From: Thinopyrum elongatum
Taxonomy: Eukaryota > Streptophyta > Magnoliopsida > Poales > Poaceae
DNA length: 64,000 bases
Assembly: GCA_011799875.1 (NCBI GenBank)
Contig: CM022300.1
Span: 108,637,201-108,701,200 of the forward strand
Direction of reading: 5' to 3'
This document shows positions 10,184-20,949 of the stretch, in pieces. A program made the position numbers and the translations under genes. The notes beneath the pieces are model-generated. The model was not told where the DNA came from. It did no database searches and saw only the letters and a list, made by a program, of their open reading frames with translations. The stretch's first letter is position 1. Every line of letters begins with the position of its first letter.

Positions 10184-10944
10184 ATGGCACCGGTCCGTCG
10201 TCGTCGCTCATCCACTCTGCCGTCATCAGAGGACAGCTCCAGCTGGGAAGCTACACCGCGGCGGCAGCGCAGTCCCCGGCGTAGTGTAGTGCGCGTGGCG
10301 TCCCTGTTCGGTGTTCGCGGAACACCCACCACACGCTCCGCTGCCGCTGCCCGTCGGCAGCTGTTGCCGGCCGCCGTTGCCACCACCCCACCGTCTGCCG
10401 CCGTGGCTACCACACCACCATCGAAAGCCAGGGCCATCGCCCGCTCCACCGCCGCGGCCCGAAGGCGGGTGGTGGCCGTCGTGGCCGCCACTCCACTGCC
10501 GGCCACCGTGGCCATCACCCGCTCCACCACCGCGGCCCGAAGGCGGAAGGTGGTGGTCGTGGCCGCCACCCCATCGTCGGCCACAAACCCACCGTCGACC
10601 GCCGGGGTCATGACCCACTCTGCCACCCCGCTCGAAGGCGGGAGGCAGAGGTGGAGGACCGCACATGCGTCAGCGACCTTGCGCGCTAAATCGAGTTCAT
10701 GCGGGAGGAGGAGGAGCACCTCGTCGAGCACGGAAAGAGCCTTGCCGCCGCCGTGGCCACAACACACGCCGCCTCAGACGCGAGGAATCAGGAGATCTAC
10801 GAGGAGTCCCGCCGCTTTGAGAGGGGTCGTCTGGAGTGGCAGAGGATGTTCAAAGTGAGCGTCGCTGAAGGTGCAGCAGCGGCAGGCACCGTACTGCAGT
10901 TGTCCAGCTCGTCGGTAGGCTCCTCCTCCTCTGCCTCTTACTGA
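10184..10944 (+). pseudogene. Ala/Arg-rich captured ORF in C1, frameshifted
   Basis: From ATG 10184 the frame begins MAPVRRRRSSTLPSSEDS. It continues through an Ala/Arg/Thr/Pro-rich region with repeated RSTAAARRR units (GC-rich DNA). Around 10640-10690 the coding signal moves to another frame, which holds one TAA (about 10687) and then a helical acidic segment with REEEEHLVEHGKSLAAAVA and EESRRFERGRLEWQRMF. It ends in a Ser-rich tail SSSVGSSSSASY at 10944. I recognise no family. The minus-strand ORF over the same region is a shadow of the GC-rich repeats. It may be related to the Ala-rich ORFs at 38355 and 39516. Confidence 0.5.
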
Positions 10945-11900
10945 TCACGCTCGGCAGAGGAGAGGCTGCCGGAAGTAGTACAAAGCCCCTCCGTAGTAGT
11001 AGTATTTAGGGGCTATTTTGTTCAGTTCATCTGACTATAGATATGGTGGAACTGTACAACGTACTTAAAATTAGCTAGTATATATAGTTGAACTAGTTAT
11101 TTCAGTACGTGGTTGGCAACAATTAGGGAAAAGTTTGGTCGGTTCAGCTGTCGAGTTGAACTGTTTGTATAATGAACGACTGCTTAATCTATGAATGAAA
11201 TCTATGCTTAATTACTGAATTTTAGTTGCAAAAATTAGATAGTGCTAGTGATTTTTAGCTGCATATTTTGACAAATGGCAGTGTTACAAGGTTGACAAAG
11301 GGCAATGTTACTAGATCAACAAATGTCAATCTTTCCAGTATGACAAATGGCAATATACCCAATATGACATATGCAAATCTTACAAAATTGTCTGTACGTG
11401 GTTGCACGCGGGTCATCCGAAAAAACCATTTGCGTTGAAGAGATGCACAATCCTGCGCGGTGAATTTTTCCTTGGCTTACTAGGGAAGACCATAGCTCTC
11501 ACTTTGCATACGGGTGTTCTATCTAAAACATTTGCGATGAAGAGCTGCACAAATCCTGCTCGGCACATTTTCCCTTGGCTTATTGGGGAAGCTGTCGGTT
11601 TGCATACGGGTGTTCTATCTAAAACGTTTGCAATCAAGAGCTGCACAAATCCTGCTCGGCACACTTTCCCTTGGCTTCCTGGGGAAGCTGTCGGTTTGCA
11701 TACGGGTGTTCTAACTAAAACGTTTGCGATGCGTGTTTTATATTTAAAAAACCATTGACCTTTTTTTTAAAGAAAATCATTTGATAAGTCTGTACATTCA
11801 GATAGAAAAACGCAAGTTCATTCAAACCATTTCTTTCATTCAGTCACACTGCGAATTCATATTCATATGATCGAGGTACAGTATTGAACCCAAAAAAAAA
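10945..11900. other. C1 spacer
   Basis: AT-rich DNA after the 10184 ORF, with short repeats of tgacaaatggcaat (about 11270-11365) and then the 96-bp tandem repeat array. No gene was recognised. Confidence 0.55.
11408..11745. repeat. 96-bp tandem repeat in C1
   Basis: The block tttgcatacgggtgttct starts at 11503, 11599 and 11695, exactly 96 bp apart; a partial, more diverged unit precedes it from about 11408. Each unit has tttgcgatgaagagctgcac, which resembles the C1 subterminal motif. An ORF across the array simply reflects 96 being a multiple of three. Confidence 0.85.
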
Positions 11901-12187
11901 CTAATTCTGGCGGCGGTGGAGGCGGCATGCCGCGCCGACGTTGTCGTTGTCGTCGTCCGGGACGCCGTTGTTGAAGTCTTCAAGGCAGCACAGAATGTTC
12001 TTCACTTGGAAATCAAACATCATGTCGTCGCGCGATTGACGGGCGGGGCGCGGGAGGACGGCAACTCGCGGCGCTGCGAGGTAGCGGTCGACGGCGGCGT
12101 CCCATGCCGCTGAGGGGGCGCGCGCATGGGCACGGGCGCAGCGGGTGCATGCAAATGCATGGGGACCGGCGCCGCGGTGGGTGCAGG
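11901..12187 (-). pseudogene. 3' part of a Pro/Ala-rich captured ORF split by the Angela-like element
   Basis: This continues the ORF that starts at 35801. With the 23-kb insertion and one GCAGG copy removed, the frame runs on as APTAAPVPMHLHAPAAPVPM and stops at TGA 12022-12020. Just beyond, another frame reads MMFDFQVKNILCCLEDFNNG and an Asp-rich segment to a TAG at 11903-11901, so the ancestral C-terminus probably lay there and a frameshift has intervened. No family recognised. Confidence 0.55.
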
Positions 12188-13326
12188 TGTTGGGGAACGT
12201 TGCATGGAAAACAAAAAAAAAATTCTACGCACACGCAAGATCTATCCATGGAGATGCATAGCAATGAGAGCGGAGAGTGTGTCTACGTACCCTCGTAGAC
12301 CGTAAGCGGAAGCGCTTATCAATGCGGTTGATGTAGTCGTACACCTGCACGATCCGCCCGATCAAGTACCGAACGTACGGCACCTCCGTGTTCAGCACAT
12401 GTTCAGCTCGATGACGTCCTCGCCTTCTTGATCCAGCAAGACGGGTGAAGTAGTAGATGAGTTCCGGCAGCACGACGGCGTGGGGACGGTGGTGATGCAA
12501 CTATCTCCGCAGGGCTTCGCCGAGCACTACGAAAATATGACCGAGGACGAACTAGATGGAGAGGGGCGCCGCACACGGCTAGGGAATCATGGTGTGTGCT
12601 GCCCCTCTCTCTCCTCTCATATATATAGGTGGAGGGGGAGGGGAGGCAGCCCCTAGGGCGCCCCAAGTGGCCGGCGGCTGCCGTAGGGCGCCTGCCCTAG
12701 CCGAATCCCCCCCTTCCATATTTGTGCATGGGGGGAAGGAAAGGGGGGCTGGCTGCCTTTGGGGCGCCTCCCCCTTCCTTCCCTCCCTCTTTGGTGCGTG
12801 GCCAAGGGGTGGAGGGGTGCACCAGCCCCCTTGTGGGCTGGTGTGCTTCCCCCCTTTGGCTCATAATGCCCACCGCTTGCTAGTGTCCTCCCGGAACCCC
12901 TTCCGGCACCCAGATAAAATACCCGGTACTTCCGAAACCTTTCCGATGACCAGATACTATCGCCCTATATATCAATCTTTACCTCTGGACCATTCCGGAG
13001 CTCCTAGTCATGTCCGTGATCTCATCTGGGGCTCCGAACAACATTCGGTCATCAACTCACATAACTCATACAATACTATATCGTCAACGAACATTAAGCG
13101 TGCGGACCCTACGGGTTCGAGAATGATGTAGACATGACCGAGACACCTCTCCGGTCAATAACCAATAGCGGAACCTGGATGCCCATATTGGTTCCTACAT
13201 ATTCTACGAAGATCTTTATCGGTCGAACCTTATGACAACATATGTAATTCCCTTTGTCTGTCGGTATGTTACTTGCCCGAGATTCGATCGTTGGTATCTC
13301 TATACCTAGTTCAATCTTGTTACTGG
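12188..13326 (-). repeat. Angela-like 3' LTR, R/U5-side part
   Basis: 1,139 bp matching 33731-34865. The other 612 bp of this LTR (28034-28645) lie on the far side of S1. The summed length of 1,751 bp agrees with the 1,748-bp 5' LTR. Confidence 0.92.
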
Positions 13327-14826
13327 TGTAAGTGCATCTAGTGCCCCTTAGTGATTTTGGTGTATTGAAGACTTATAGGTTAAGGGACTAATGCGTTTGT
13401 GAGTGTACACAGGTCTATAAGTCTATGAGGAGTTTGTTATTTACGATGAATGTCGACCCCTAAAAATGAATGTCTTCAACTGAAGACTTTGGTTTTCTTG
13501 AAGACTTTGAAAGTGAAGAAATTGGTGTGACCCTGAAGACTTGATATTCATGCGAGGATTATGAAGCATGAAGACTTCTGTTTTCGTAGTTTCATTTTCT
13601 TCTTCTTGAGTCATAGGAAACACCGTACTGTAAAAGGGGGTCGAGGTAAAACTAAGGAAAAGTTTCCAAGTGATGCTCAACTCAAAATCCTACACCTACC
13701 CAATCCTTTCGAGTGAAGCCATTGGAAATCTCATACAGTTTAGTCAAGTTCTTCAGTGACAGAGACGAAGTTCTTCTATTCTCTGAGGAATTTGTTCTGA
13801 CTGAGGAGTTAGGAATTCGCCAGTGCGGATTGCCTACAAGTGAGGAACATGATAGCCCTGAGGAATTTGATACTCAAATATCCGACCGTTGCTGTGCTAC
13901 GCGCCAGCTGTCCAAATATCCTACCCACCTAACGGTCATATCATTGAAGGGCATTTATGTCTTATCATGTCAGGCTGCTCCCTAGGCTATAAATAGCCGC
14001 CCCCTTCAACCACTAGCTGGTTGGCTGCTCCGAGAAATAGATTGACACTTGTCATTTAGAGCATCCCATCCTCCGAGGACTTTGAGCGAAAATCATCAAG
14101 TGAGGAAAAACCCAAAAACCCAAACACCTACAAACCCAAAGTGATTGAGCATCACTGAAGAGATTGTTCCTGTGTGGAACCGACGCTTGTTACCTTTGAG
14201 GACTGTGCATCCTTCAGAAGGTTAGGCGTCATGGTCTAGAGCATCCAAGAGGAAATTGTGGATTGCCGAGTGACCGAGTATGTGAAGGTTTGGAAGTCAC
14301 CTGAAGACTTACCACGAGTGATTGGGCGAGGTCTGTGTGACCTTAGCTCAAGGAGAATACGGTGAGGACTGTGTGTCCGGGACTGTGTGTCCTTAGGTTT
14401 AAATACCTAGCCGCTCTAACCAGACGTACAACTGTCACAGCAGTTGGAACTGGTCTACCAAATCATTGTCTTCACCGAGCTACTGGTTCTATTTCCTCAA
14501 CCCTTTCATTTCCTCGCATACTTGCTATGTATTTGATCATTACTGTTTGAAGACTTTGACTGAAGACTTTCTCAATTTCCTCAGTTCAATTTCTTCAGTC
14601 AGTTTGTCTTCAGCCTGCTTATCCTGTGTTTACGCTTCTCGTACTTTGTGCTTGTTTTCATTTCATCATGATGACTGTGCTACTGCTCTGTTATGCTTGC
14701 ATCTGAGTACTTATTCCGCTGCTATGTAGTTCATCGCTTAGGAATTTCCTCACCTTGAAATTCCTCAGTGACGAATTTGTAAAAATCGCCAATTCACCCC
14801 CCTCTAGTCGATATAACGCACTTTCA
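13327..14826 (+). repeat. S1 5' LTR
   Basis: 1,500 bp from TGTAAGTGCATC to GCACTTTCA. A TATA box TATAAATA is at 13988-13995 and the primer site follows the 3' end directly. The LTR is rich in GAAGACTT and TCCTCA/TTCCTCA words that recur through the element. Confidence 0.95.
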
Positions 14827-14828
14827 AT

Positions 14829-14840
14829 TGGTATCAGAGC
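14829..14840 (+). other. S1 primer binding site (tRNA-iMet)
   Basis: TGGTATCAGAGC, complementary to the 3' end of plant initiator tRNA-Met, starts two bases after the LTR end. Confidence 0.93.
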
Positions 14841-14893
14841 AAGGTACTCCCTTGTTCTGTGTGATTTTGGTTTAACCACCTGGAGTTTTAGTT

Positions 14894-17539
14894 ATGTCGA
14901 CTGCAGGCATGATCAAGGTCTCGGCTGGGTGTCCTACCTTCGATGGGACGGACTACCCCTATTGGAAGAACAAGATGCGCATGCATCTTGAGGCAATTGA
15001 CAACGATCTCTGGTATGTTGTGGAAAATGGCGTTCCCTCTGTCACTCCTTCCGTAAACGCTGCTGATGTGAAGAGATTCAAGCAACTCGACTCTCAAGTG
15101 AAGAATATCATATGTGGCCATCTGAGCAAAGGGCAGTATGGCAGAGTGAGTGCTTTGGAGACAGCTAAGCTTATCTGGGATAGGCTGTCCAAGGTCAACG
15201 AAGGAGTCTCAACTCAACGTGACTCTCGAGTTGACGTTCTTCGCAATCTCTTCAACCGCTTCAAAAGACTCGACAACAAAAATGTTCAGCAAACCTTTGA
15301 TCGCCTCACTGACATTTCAAACGAGCTTCAAGCACTGGGTGCCACTGACATCACCGACCATGAGGTGGTGAAGAAATTGCTGAGGTCACTCGATTCTTCA
15401 TTCGATACACTGGCACTGATGATTCAAGAACGTGGAGACTACAAGTCACTTGATCCTACTGATATTCTTGAGAGGCTGAACACTCATGAATTCCAACTAG
15501 CTGAGAAGAGAGATCTCTACAGACCGAGCTATGGTAGATCTCGTGCACTGAAAGTCAAGGCAGTCTCTGAATCTGAAGATGAAGATTCTGGTAGCAGCCT
15601 TGGTGATCCTGAAGAACTGAGTCAGGAGCTAGCAATGCTCGTGAGGAAATTCCAGAAGTTCTCTAGACGTGGCCGATTTGGAAAATCCTCAAGAGGTGAT
15701 GACATGAAATCTGATTCCTCATCCCGTGACTACAAGAAGAGAACTTGCCATAAATGCAAGAAACCTGGTCACTACATTACTGATTGTCCTCAGTGGGAGA
15801 AGGAATCAAAGAAGAAGAAATACAAGGATGATAGTTCAGATGACTATAAGAAGAAGAAGAAATCTTCAAAGTCCTCATCGTCAAAATCTTCAAATTCTTC
15901 ATCTCACAAGAAGAGCAGTTCCAAAAAGGCTCGGGCATTCATTGGCAAGGAAATGGACTCTGAAGCTGGATCTGAGGAACATGAGGAAGAGGAGGCATCT
16001 GAGGAGTCAGACTCTGGTGTGGCGAGCCTAGCCCTCGCTACTGCTTATGTTAGCAAGTCCATCTTCAACACTGAGGAAAATGGCTTCCCCAACACTGCTG
16101 ATGACGGCAACGATGACTATGCTCCCACCTATTGCTTCATGGCAAAAGGTGCCAAGGTACTCAAATATCCCTCCTCTGAATCAAGTGAGGATGAATCTGA
16201 TGATAACCTCAAACCCAGCTATTCCAAACTTGCTAATATTGCTGTTAAACAACAAAAGGCTTTGGAAAAGGTTCAAAATATGCTAGACAAAAGCGATGAT
16301 CTGTTAGGTGAGGAAATGGATCGAACTCAAACACTGACTGATAATCTTCAGCAACTACAGTCTAAGTTTGACACCCTTCAAGGTCGTCATGAAACTCTCT
16401 TAGCCGATCATGAGAAGCTCTCTTATGAATTTCTTCAAAGAAAGCAAGATCTTGAGAAGCTAAGGGTGAGTCATGAAGATCTTCAGAAGGAAAATGATTC
16501 TTTGCTTGCTCAACAGATCAGTTCCGCTCAGGAAGAATTTATTCCACCATGCTTGAAATGCATTGAACGTGAAACTGCTAATTCTTCACCTGAATGTTCA
16601 AATGCTTCTATTGCTGCAAATTCTTCAACTATCTCTGTGGTCACAAATTCCTCATCTGAGGATACCACTAGTATCACTGACGAAAATGCAGGGTTGAAGG
16701 AATTGTATGTGACAGGCATGTACAAAAGCCTCAAAGGGCATCAGACTCTTTGTGATGTGCTCAAAAAGCAAATCTTGAACAGGAACCCTAGGAAAGAGGG
16801 TATTGCCTTTGAGAGGAAACTCAATGCTGATGGAACCTACTGGAAACCTAAGCAATATCCCAAAACCTCATGGGTTGCTGCGAAGGGACCTCCCGTGGAT
16901 CCATCCACTTTATCTGGCTTTACTTGTGAATCCTCATATTCATCTGATGAGTCATTTGACTCCAACTATAAACTGTTCAAAAATCAGAATGGTGAGGTAT
17001 TTGCTAGATATGTTGGATCTAACTGCAGGAATGGTCCCCCTATGAAGAAAATCTGGGTTCCCAAAAGGTGCCTTGAAAGTCTTCAGGTGAATGTCCTCAT
17101 GACACCACTTGTGAAGAATAAGAACTCCAGATCAAATTCTTCATATGGACCAAAGTCTTCATATGGATCCAAGTCCTCTTATGGATCAAAGTCTTCATAT
17201 GGATCCAAGTCCTCTTATGGATCAAATTCTTCATATGGATCCAAGTCCTCTTATGGATCAAATTCCTCACATGGATCCAAGTCCTCACATGATCATCATC
17301 ATACTAACGCTTCTGTTTCGCAGGGAAAATCTAAGAGTTCTAATTATGTGCATTATTCTTCAAATCATTATGTTCATAAGTCCTCGAAGAATTTCTCTGC
17401 TTACTCATATGTCTATGCTAATCCCTCTCCTGTGAAACGAAGCACTCTAGCCTCAATGCCACCTTTCTCTTATGGAGCTCGCAGAATGATGAACTCTTTG
17501 CCACCCCTCCAGATGTGGGTGGTAAAGAAAAAGAACTAA
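14894..17539 (+). CDS. gag: S1 Gag
   Basis: An intact 881-codon ORF beginning MSTAGMIKVSAGCPTFDG, followed by DYPYWKNKMRMHLEAID, typical of Copia Gag. The capsid-like region occupies roughly residues 1-220. A zinc knuckle CHKCKKPGHYITDC (CX2CX4HX4C) sits near residue 285. A Lys/Ser-rich and then acidic segment follows, with a long heptad-like, probably coiled-coil region around residues 450-560. A repeat of SYGSKS units lies around residues 748-800 and the protein ends MWVVKKKN. Gag forms the virus-like particle and binds element RNA in the cytoplasm. It is longer than usual for Copia because of the C-terminal extension. The start is the first ATG after the primer site; S3 has the same start. 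Confidence 0.93.
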   Translation: MSTAGMIKVSAGCPTFDGTDYPYWKNKMRMHLEAIDNDLWYVVENGVPSVTPSVNAADVKRFKQLDSQVKNIICGHLSKGQYGRVSALETAKLIWDRLSKVNEGVSTQRDSRVDVLRNLFNRFKRLDNKNVQQTFDRLTDISNELQALGATDITDHEVVKKLLRSLDSSFDTLALMIQERGDYKSLDPTDILERLNTHEFQLAEKRDLYRPSYGRSRALKVKAVSESEDEDSGSSLGDPEELSQELAMLVRKFQKFSRRGRFGKSSRGDDMKSDSSSRDYKKRTCHKCKKPGHYITDCPQWEKESKKKKYKDDSSDDYKKKKKSSKSSSSKSSNSSSHKKSSSKKARAFIGKEMDSEAGSEEHEEEEASEESDSGVASLALATAYVSKSIFNTEENGFPNTADDGNDDYAPTYCFMAKGAKVLKYPSSESSEDESDDNLKPSYSKLANIAVKQQKALEKVQNMLDKSDDLLGEEMDRTQTLTDNLQQLQSKFDTLQGRHETLLADHEKLSYEFLQRKQDLEKLRVSHEDLQKENDSLLAQQISSAQEEFIPPCLKCIERETANSSPECSNASIAANSSTISVVTNSSSEDTTSITDENAGLKELYVTGMYKSLKGHQTLCDVLKKQILNRNPRKEGIAFERKLNADGTYWKPKQYPKTSWVAAKGPPVDPSTLSGFTCESSYSSDESFDSNYKLFKNQNGEVFARYVGSNCRNGPPMKKIWVPKRCLESLQVNVLMTPLVKNKNSRSNSSYGPKSSYGSKSSYGSKSSYGSKSSYGSNSSYGSKSSYGSNSSHGSKSSHDHHHTNASVSQGKSKSSNYVHYSSNHYVHKSSKNFSAYSYVYANPSPVKRSTLASMPPFSYGARRMMNSLPPLQMWVVKKKN
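17137..17295 (+). repeat. 18/36-bp repeat encoding SYGSKS units in S1 gag
   Basis: Around nine tandem hexapeptide units SYGSKS or SYGSNS, encoded by alternating near-identical 18-bp units (tcatatggatccaag, tcttatggatcaaag), so the DNA period is 36 bp. It ends in a His-rich stretch. Confidence 0.9.
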
Positions 17540-17784
17540 TCTCTTATGCAGGGTCAGGTCTCCAGACGAACTAAATCGTCTGAAGAATTTGCTGGAGACC
17601 TGAAATGCTTGAAAGGACGCAAGCTAATCATGAAGAAATGATTTATTCATTTCTCACGTCCTCACATTGCTATATATATATATACATATGTTGCTTTAAT
17701 TGATGAAATATGTCTGATGAATTTGATGTCATATTCTTCACTCTGAAGTATATGAGTTCGTAAGATGCACTAATTCATCTGCAG
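17540..17784 (+). other. S1 gag-pol spacer
   Basis: 245 bp between the gag stop and the pol frame, with stops in all frames and a (TA)n run near 17670. It ends in TCATCTGCAG|GATGAT, a good splice-acceptor match directly before pol. The pol frame itself opens after TAA 17761-17763. Confidence 0.6.
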
Positions 17785-20700
17785 GATGATTTACCCAAAG
17801 CTACTGAGTGGGTCCTCGATAGTGGATGTACAAATCACATGACCGGTGACAAGAGCTTACTGATGAACACTCCTTTATCTCCATCACACTTGAAGCATAT
17901 CACCTACGCTGACAAAGGCAAAAGCAAGGTATTGGGTCTAGGTAGGGTTGCAATCTCAAAGGATCGACACATGGATAAAGTCATGCTTGTCGAGTCCCTC
18001 GGATTCAACCTCATGTCTGTCTCAATGCTTTGTGATCTTGATATGGTTGTTGTCTTTGGCAAATATCGTTGCTTAGTACTCATGGAATCTGACAATTCCA
18101 AAGTCTTCGAAGGCTTTAGGAGAGGAGACTTGTATATTGGTGATTTCTCTACAGGACCACAGCCTGCCACTTGTCTACTTGCTAAAGCTTCAGAAGGCTG
18201 GCTATGGCATCGACGACTGGGTCATGCTGGCATGAGGAACTTACACACGCTCATGAAGAAAAAGCACGTCATTGGCATCGAGGGTGTCAAATTCCTCAAA
18301 GATCATCTTTGTGGGGCTTGTGAGGCTGGAAAGATGACCAGAGCCAAGCACCCCTCGAAGACCATCATGACTACTTCTCGTCCTTTTGAATTGCTTCATA
18401 TGGATTTCTTTGGCCCTACTCATTATGCCACACTAACAAATGCAGCATCTCTATATGGCTTTGTCATTGTTGATGACTATTCTCGTTACACATGGGTGCA
18501 TGTCATTACTTACAAAACTGAAGTGCGGGAAGTCTTCCGACGATTTTCCTCAAGGGCTTCGACGAATTTCGGCGTGAAGATCAAGCATATACGTAGTGAC
18601 AATGGGACCGAGTTCAAGAATACTGGTCTTGATGACTATCTCGATGAACTTGGTATTACTCATGAGCTATCTGCCCCATACACTCCTCGGCAGAATGGCG
18701 TTGTGGAGCGCAAGAACATGACTCTTGTTGAGATGGCTCGCACCATGCTTGATGAATACAAGACACCTCGTCACTTCTGGCCTGAGGCAATTGATACTGC
18801 ATGCCACATCATCAACAGGGTATATCTTCACAAATTCTTCAAGAAGACCTCATATGAACTCCTCACTGACAAGAAACCCAATGTGAGTTATTTCAAAGTC
18901 TTCGGTGCTAAATGTTGGATTAGAGATCCTCATCACAATTCTAAATTTGCACCGAAAGCACATGAAGGTTTTATGCTTGGTTACGGAAAGGACTCGCACA
19001 CCTACAGGGTCTTCAACACCTATCACAACAAGGTTGTTGAAACTGTAGATGTGCGGTTCGATGAAACCAACGGCTCGCAAAGAGAGCACATACCTCCTGT
19101 GCTAGATGAAAAGACGCCTGAGGAAACCATCAAGTTCAAAGCTACTGAGGATGTCATTCCTACTGAAGAATCTACTGAAGAAATGATTCCAGAACATGAA
19201 GAACAGCATGATGGCGCACCTGAAGAAAATGGCTCTGAAGAAAATGCTGAGCCAAATCAAAGTCGTCAACCTGCTCATCCTCGCGTTGCAAATGAAGTAC
19301 AGATTGAGAGAATCATCAACGACATCAATGCACCAGGTCCTCTGACTCGCTCAAAAGCTTCACATTTGTCTAACTTTTGTGGGCATTTTGCTTTCGTCTC
19401 TATCACAGAGCCCACCAAAGTTGATGAGGCATTTCTGGAGCCTGAATGGATTCAAGCGATGCAAGAGGAATTACATCAATTCAAGCTGAACAATGTGTGG
19501 GAGCTTGTCAACCGACCGGACCCATGCAAGCACAATATCATCGGTACCAAATGGATCTACCGCAACAAGCAAGATGAAAATGGCCTAGTGGTGAGGAACA
19601 AGGCTCGTCTTGTGGCTCAAGGCTACACACAGGTTGAAGGAATTGATTTCGATGAAACTTTTGCACCTGTTGCTAGACTTGAGGCTATTCGCATATTGCT
19701 TGCTTATGCTAACCATCATAATATCATCTTATATCAAATGGATGTGAAAAGTGCATTCCTCAATGGTAAGCTTGAGGAAGAAGTATATGTTGCTCAACCC
19801 CCAGGTTTTGAAGATCCTAAGCATCCTCACAAAGTCTTCGGACTCAATAAGGCCCTCTATGGCCTCAAGCAGGCCCCTCAGGCGTGGTATGATACTTTGA
19901 AGGAATTCCTCATGAAGAAAGGCTTCAAACCCGGTTCACTCGACCCAACTCTTTTCACCAAAACCTATGATGATGAATTATTCGTGTGCCAAATATATGT
20001 TGATGATATTATCTTTGGCTGTACTAACCAACATTACAGTGACGAATTTGCTTACATGATGAGTGAGGAATATCAAATGTCCATGATGGGAGAATTGAAA
20101 TTCTTCTTAGGTCTTCAAATTCGTCAACAACGCAATGGCATCTTCATTTCTCAAGAGAAATACCTCAAGGACGTTCTGAGGAAATTCGGTATGCAAGAAT
20201 GCAGAGGCGTCAAAATCCCTATGCCCACAAATGGCCATCTATGCACTGATGAAAATGGAATAGACTTCGATCAAAAGGTATACCGCTCCATGATTGGCTC
20301 TTTATTGTACCTATGTGCATCTAGGGCGGATATTATGCTTAGTGTTTGCATGTGTGCCCGTTTTCAAGCTACACCGAAGGAATCACACCATAAGGCTGTG
20401 AAACATATTCTTCAATATCTAGCTCACACTCCAACACTTGGATTATGGTATCCCATGGGCTCGGTTTTTGATCTCATTGGATATTCTGACTCTGACTATG
20501 CTGGTGATCGTGTGGACCGCAAGTCAACTTCAGGCACATGCCATTTCCTCGGACGATCCTTAGTATGTTGGTCCTCGAAGAAGCAGAACTGCGTATCACT
20601 CTCTACTGCTGAAGCTGAGTATATTGCTGCTGGTTCTTGCTGTGCTCAATTGCTATGGATGAAGCAAACCCTCAAGGACTACGGCATCAATGTGAAGAAT

Positions 20701-20949
20701 GTGCCACTCTACTGTGACAACAAGAGTGCCATCAAAATTGCTCATAACCCAGTTCAGCACTCGAAGACAAAGCACATCGAGATTCGTCATCATTTTCTTC
20801 GAGATCATGTGTTGAAGGGTGACATCTCTATTGATCCCGTGAAGTCTGAAGAACAACTAGCGAATATCTTCACAAAGCCCTTGGATGAGAAGAGATTTAG
20901 CAAATTGCGGTGTGAGCTAAATATCTTAGAATCTTCGAATGTTTTTTGA
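17785..20949 (+). CDS. pol: S1 Pol polyprotein (protease, integrase, reverse transcriptase, RNase H)
   Basis: The open frame covers 1,054 codons without a break; the first ATG is at 17839, but the protease motif [13 protein letters not shown] begins upstream, so expression probably needs splicing, readthrough or fusion with Gag. In order: protease DSG (Asp at 17818); GAG-pre-integrase [16 protein letters not shown] with CxxC; integrase with catalytic residues in [18 protein letters not shown] and NGVVERKN; reverse transcriptase with [10 protein letters not shown] and YVDDIIFG (about 19997); RNase H with [19 protein letters not shown] and YCDNKSAI. It ends [14 protein letters not shown]. The integrase-before-RT order defines Copia. 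All catalytic motifs are present, so the protein looks potentially functional. Confidence 0.95.
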   Translation, partial: DDLPKATEWVLDSGCTNHMTGDKSLLMNTPLSPSHLKHITYADKGKSKVLGLGRVAISKDRHMDKVMLVESLGFNLMSVSMLCDLDMVVVFGKYRCLVLMESDNSKVFEGFRRGDLYIGDFSTGPQPATCLLAKASEGWLWHRRLGHAGMRNLHTLMKKKHVIGIEGVKFLKDHLCGACEAGKMTRAKHPSKTIMTTSRPFELLHMDFFGPTHYATLTNAASLYGFVIVDDYSRYTWVHVITYKTEVREVFRRFSSRASTNFGVKIKHIRSDNGTEFKNTGLDDYLDELGITHELSAPYTPRQNGVVERKNMTLVEMARTMLDEYKTPRHFWPEAIDTACHIINRVYLHKFFKKTSYELLTDKKPNVSYFKVFGAKCWIRDPHHNSKFAPKAHEGFMLGYGKDSHTYRVFNTYHNKVVETVDVRFDETNGSQREHIPPVLDEKTPEETIKFKATEDVIPTEESTEEMIPEHEEQHDGAPEENGSEENAEPNQSRQPAHPRVANEVQIERIINDINAPGPLTRSKASHLSNFCGHFAFVSITEPTKVDEAFLEPEWIQAMQEELHQFKLNNVWELVNRPDPCKHNIIGTKWIYRNKQDENGLVVRNKARLVAQGYTQVEGIDFDETFAPVARLEAIRILLAYANHHNIILYQMDVKSAFLNGKLEEEVYVAQPPGFEDPKHPHKVFGLNKALYGLKQAPQAWYDTLKEFLMKKGFKPGSLDPTLFTKTYDDELFVCQIYVDDIIFGCTNQHYSDEFAYMMSEEYQMSMMGELKFFLGLQIRQQRNGIFISQEKYLKDVLRKFGMQECRGVKIPMPTNGHLCTDENGIDFDQKVYRSMIGSLLYLCASRADIMLSVCMCARFQATPKESHHKAVKHILQYLAHTPTLGLWYPMGSVFDLIGYSDSDYAGDRVDRKSTSGTCHFLGRSLVCWSSKKQNCVSLSTAEAEYIAAGSCCAQLLWMKQTLKDYGINVKNVPLYCDNKSAIKIAHNPVQHSKTKHIEIRHHFLRDHVLKGDISIDPVKSEEQLANIFTKPLDEKRFSKLRCELNILESSNVF

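Noticed and set aside
9922..10767. 281-codon minus-strand ORF
   Set aside because: Gly/Ala/Val-rich shadow of the GC-rich repeat region of the plus-strand ORF that has a TATA box and leader at 10093-10184.
13441..13985. Small ORFs repeated at 26644-27188 and 62460-63038
   Set aside because: Translations of the S1 and S3 LTRs; they recur only because the LTRs are copies.
14829..14840. Possible tRNA gene fragment
   Set aside because: It is the 12-nt complement of the tRNA-iMet 3' end, i.e. a primer binding site; no tRNA body is present. The same applies to 42602-42619 and 61280-61291.
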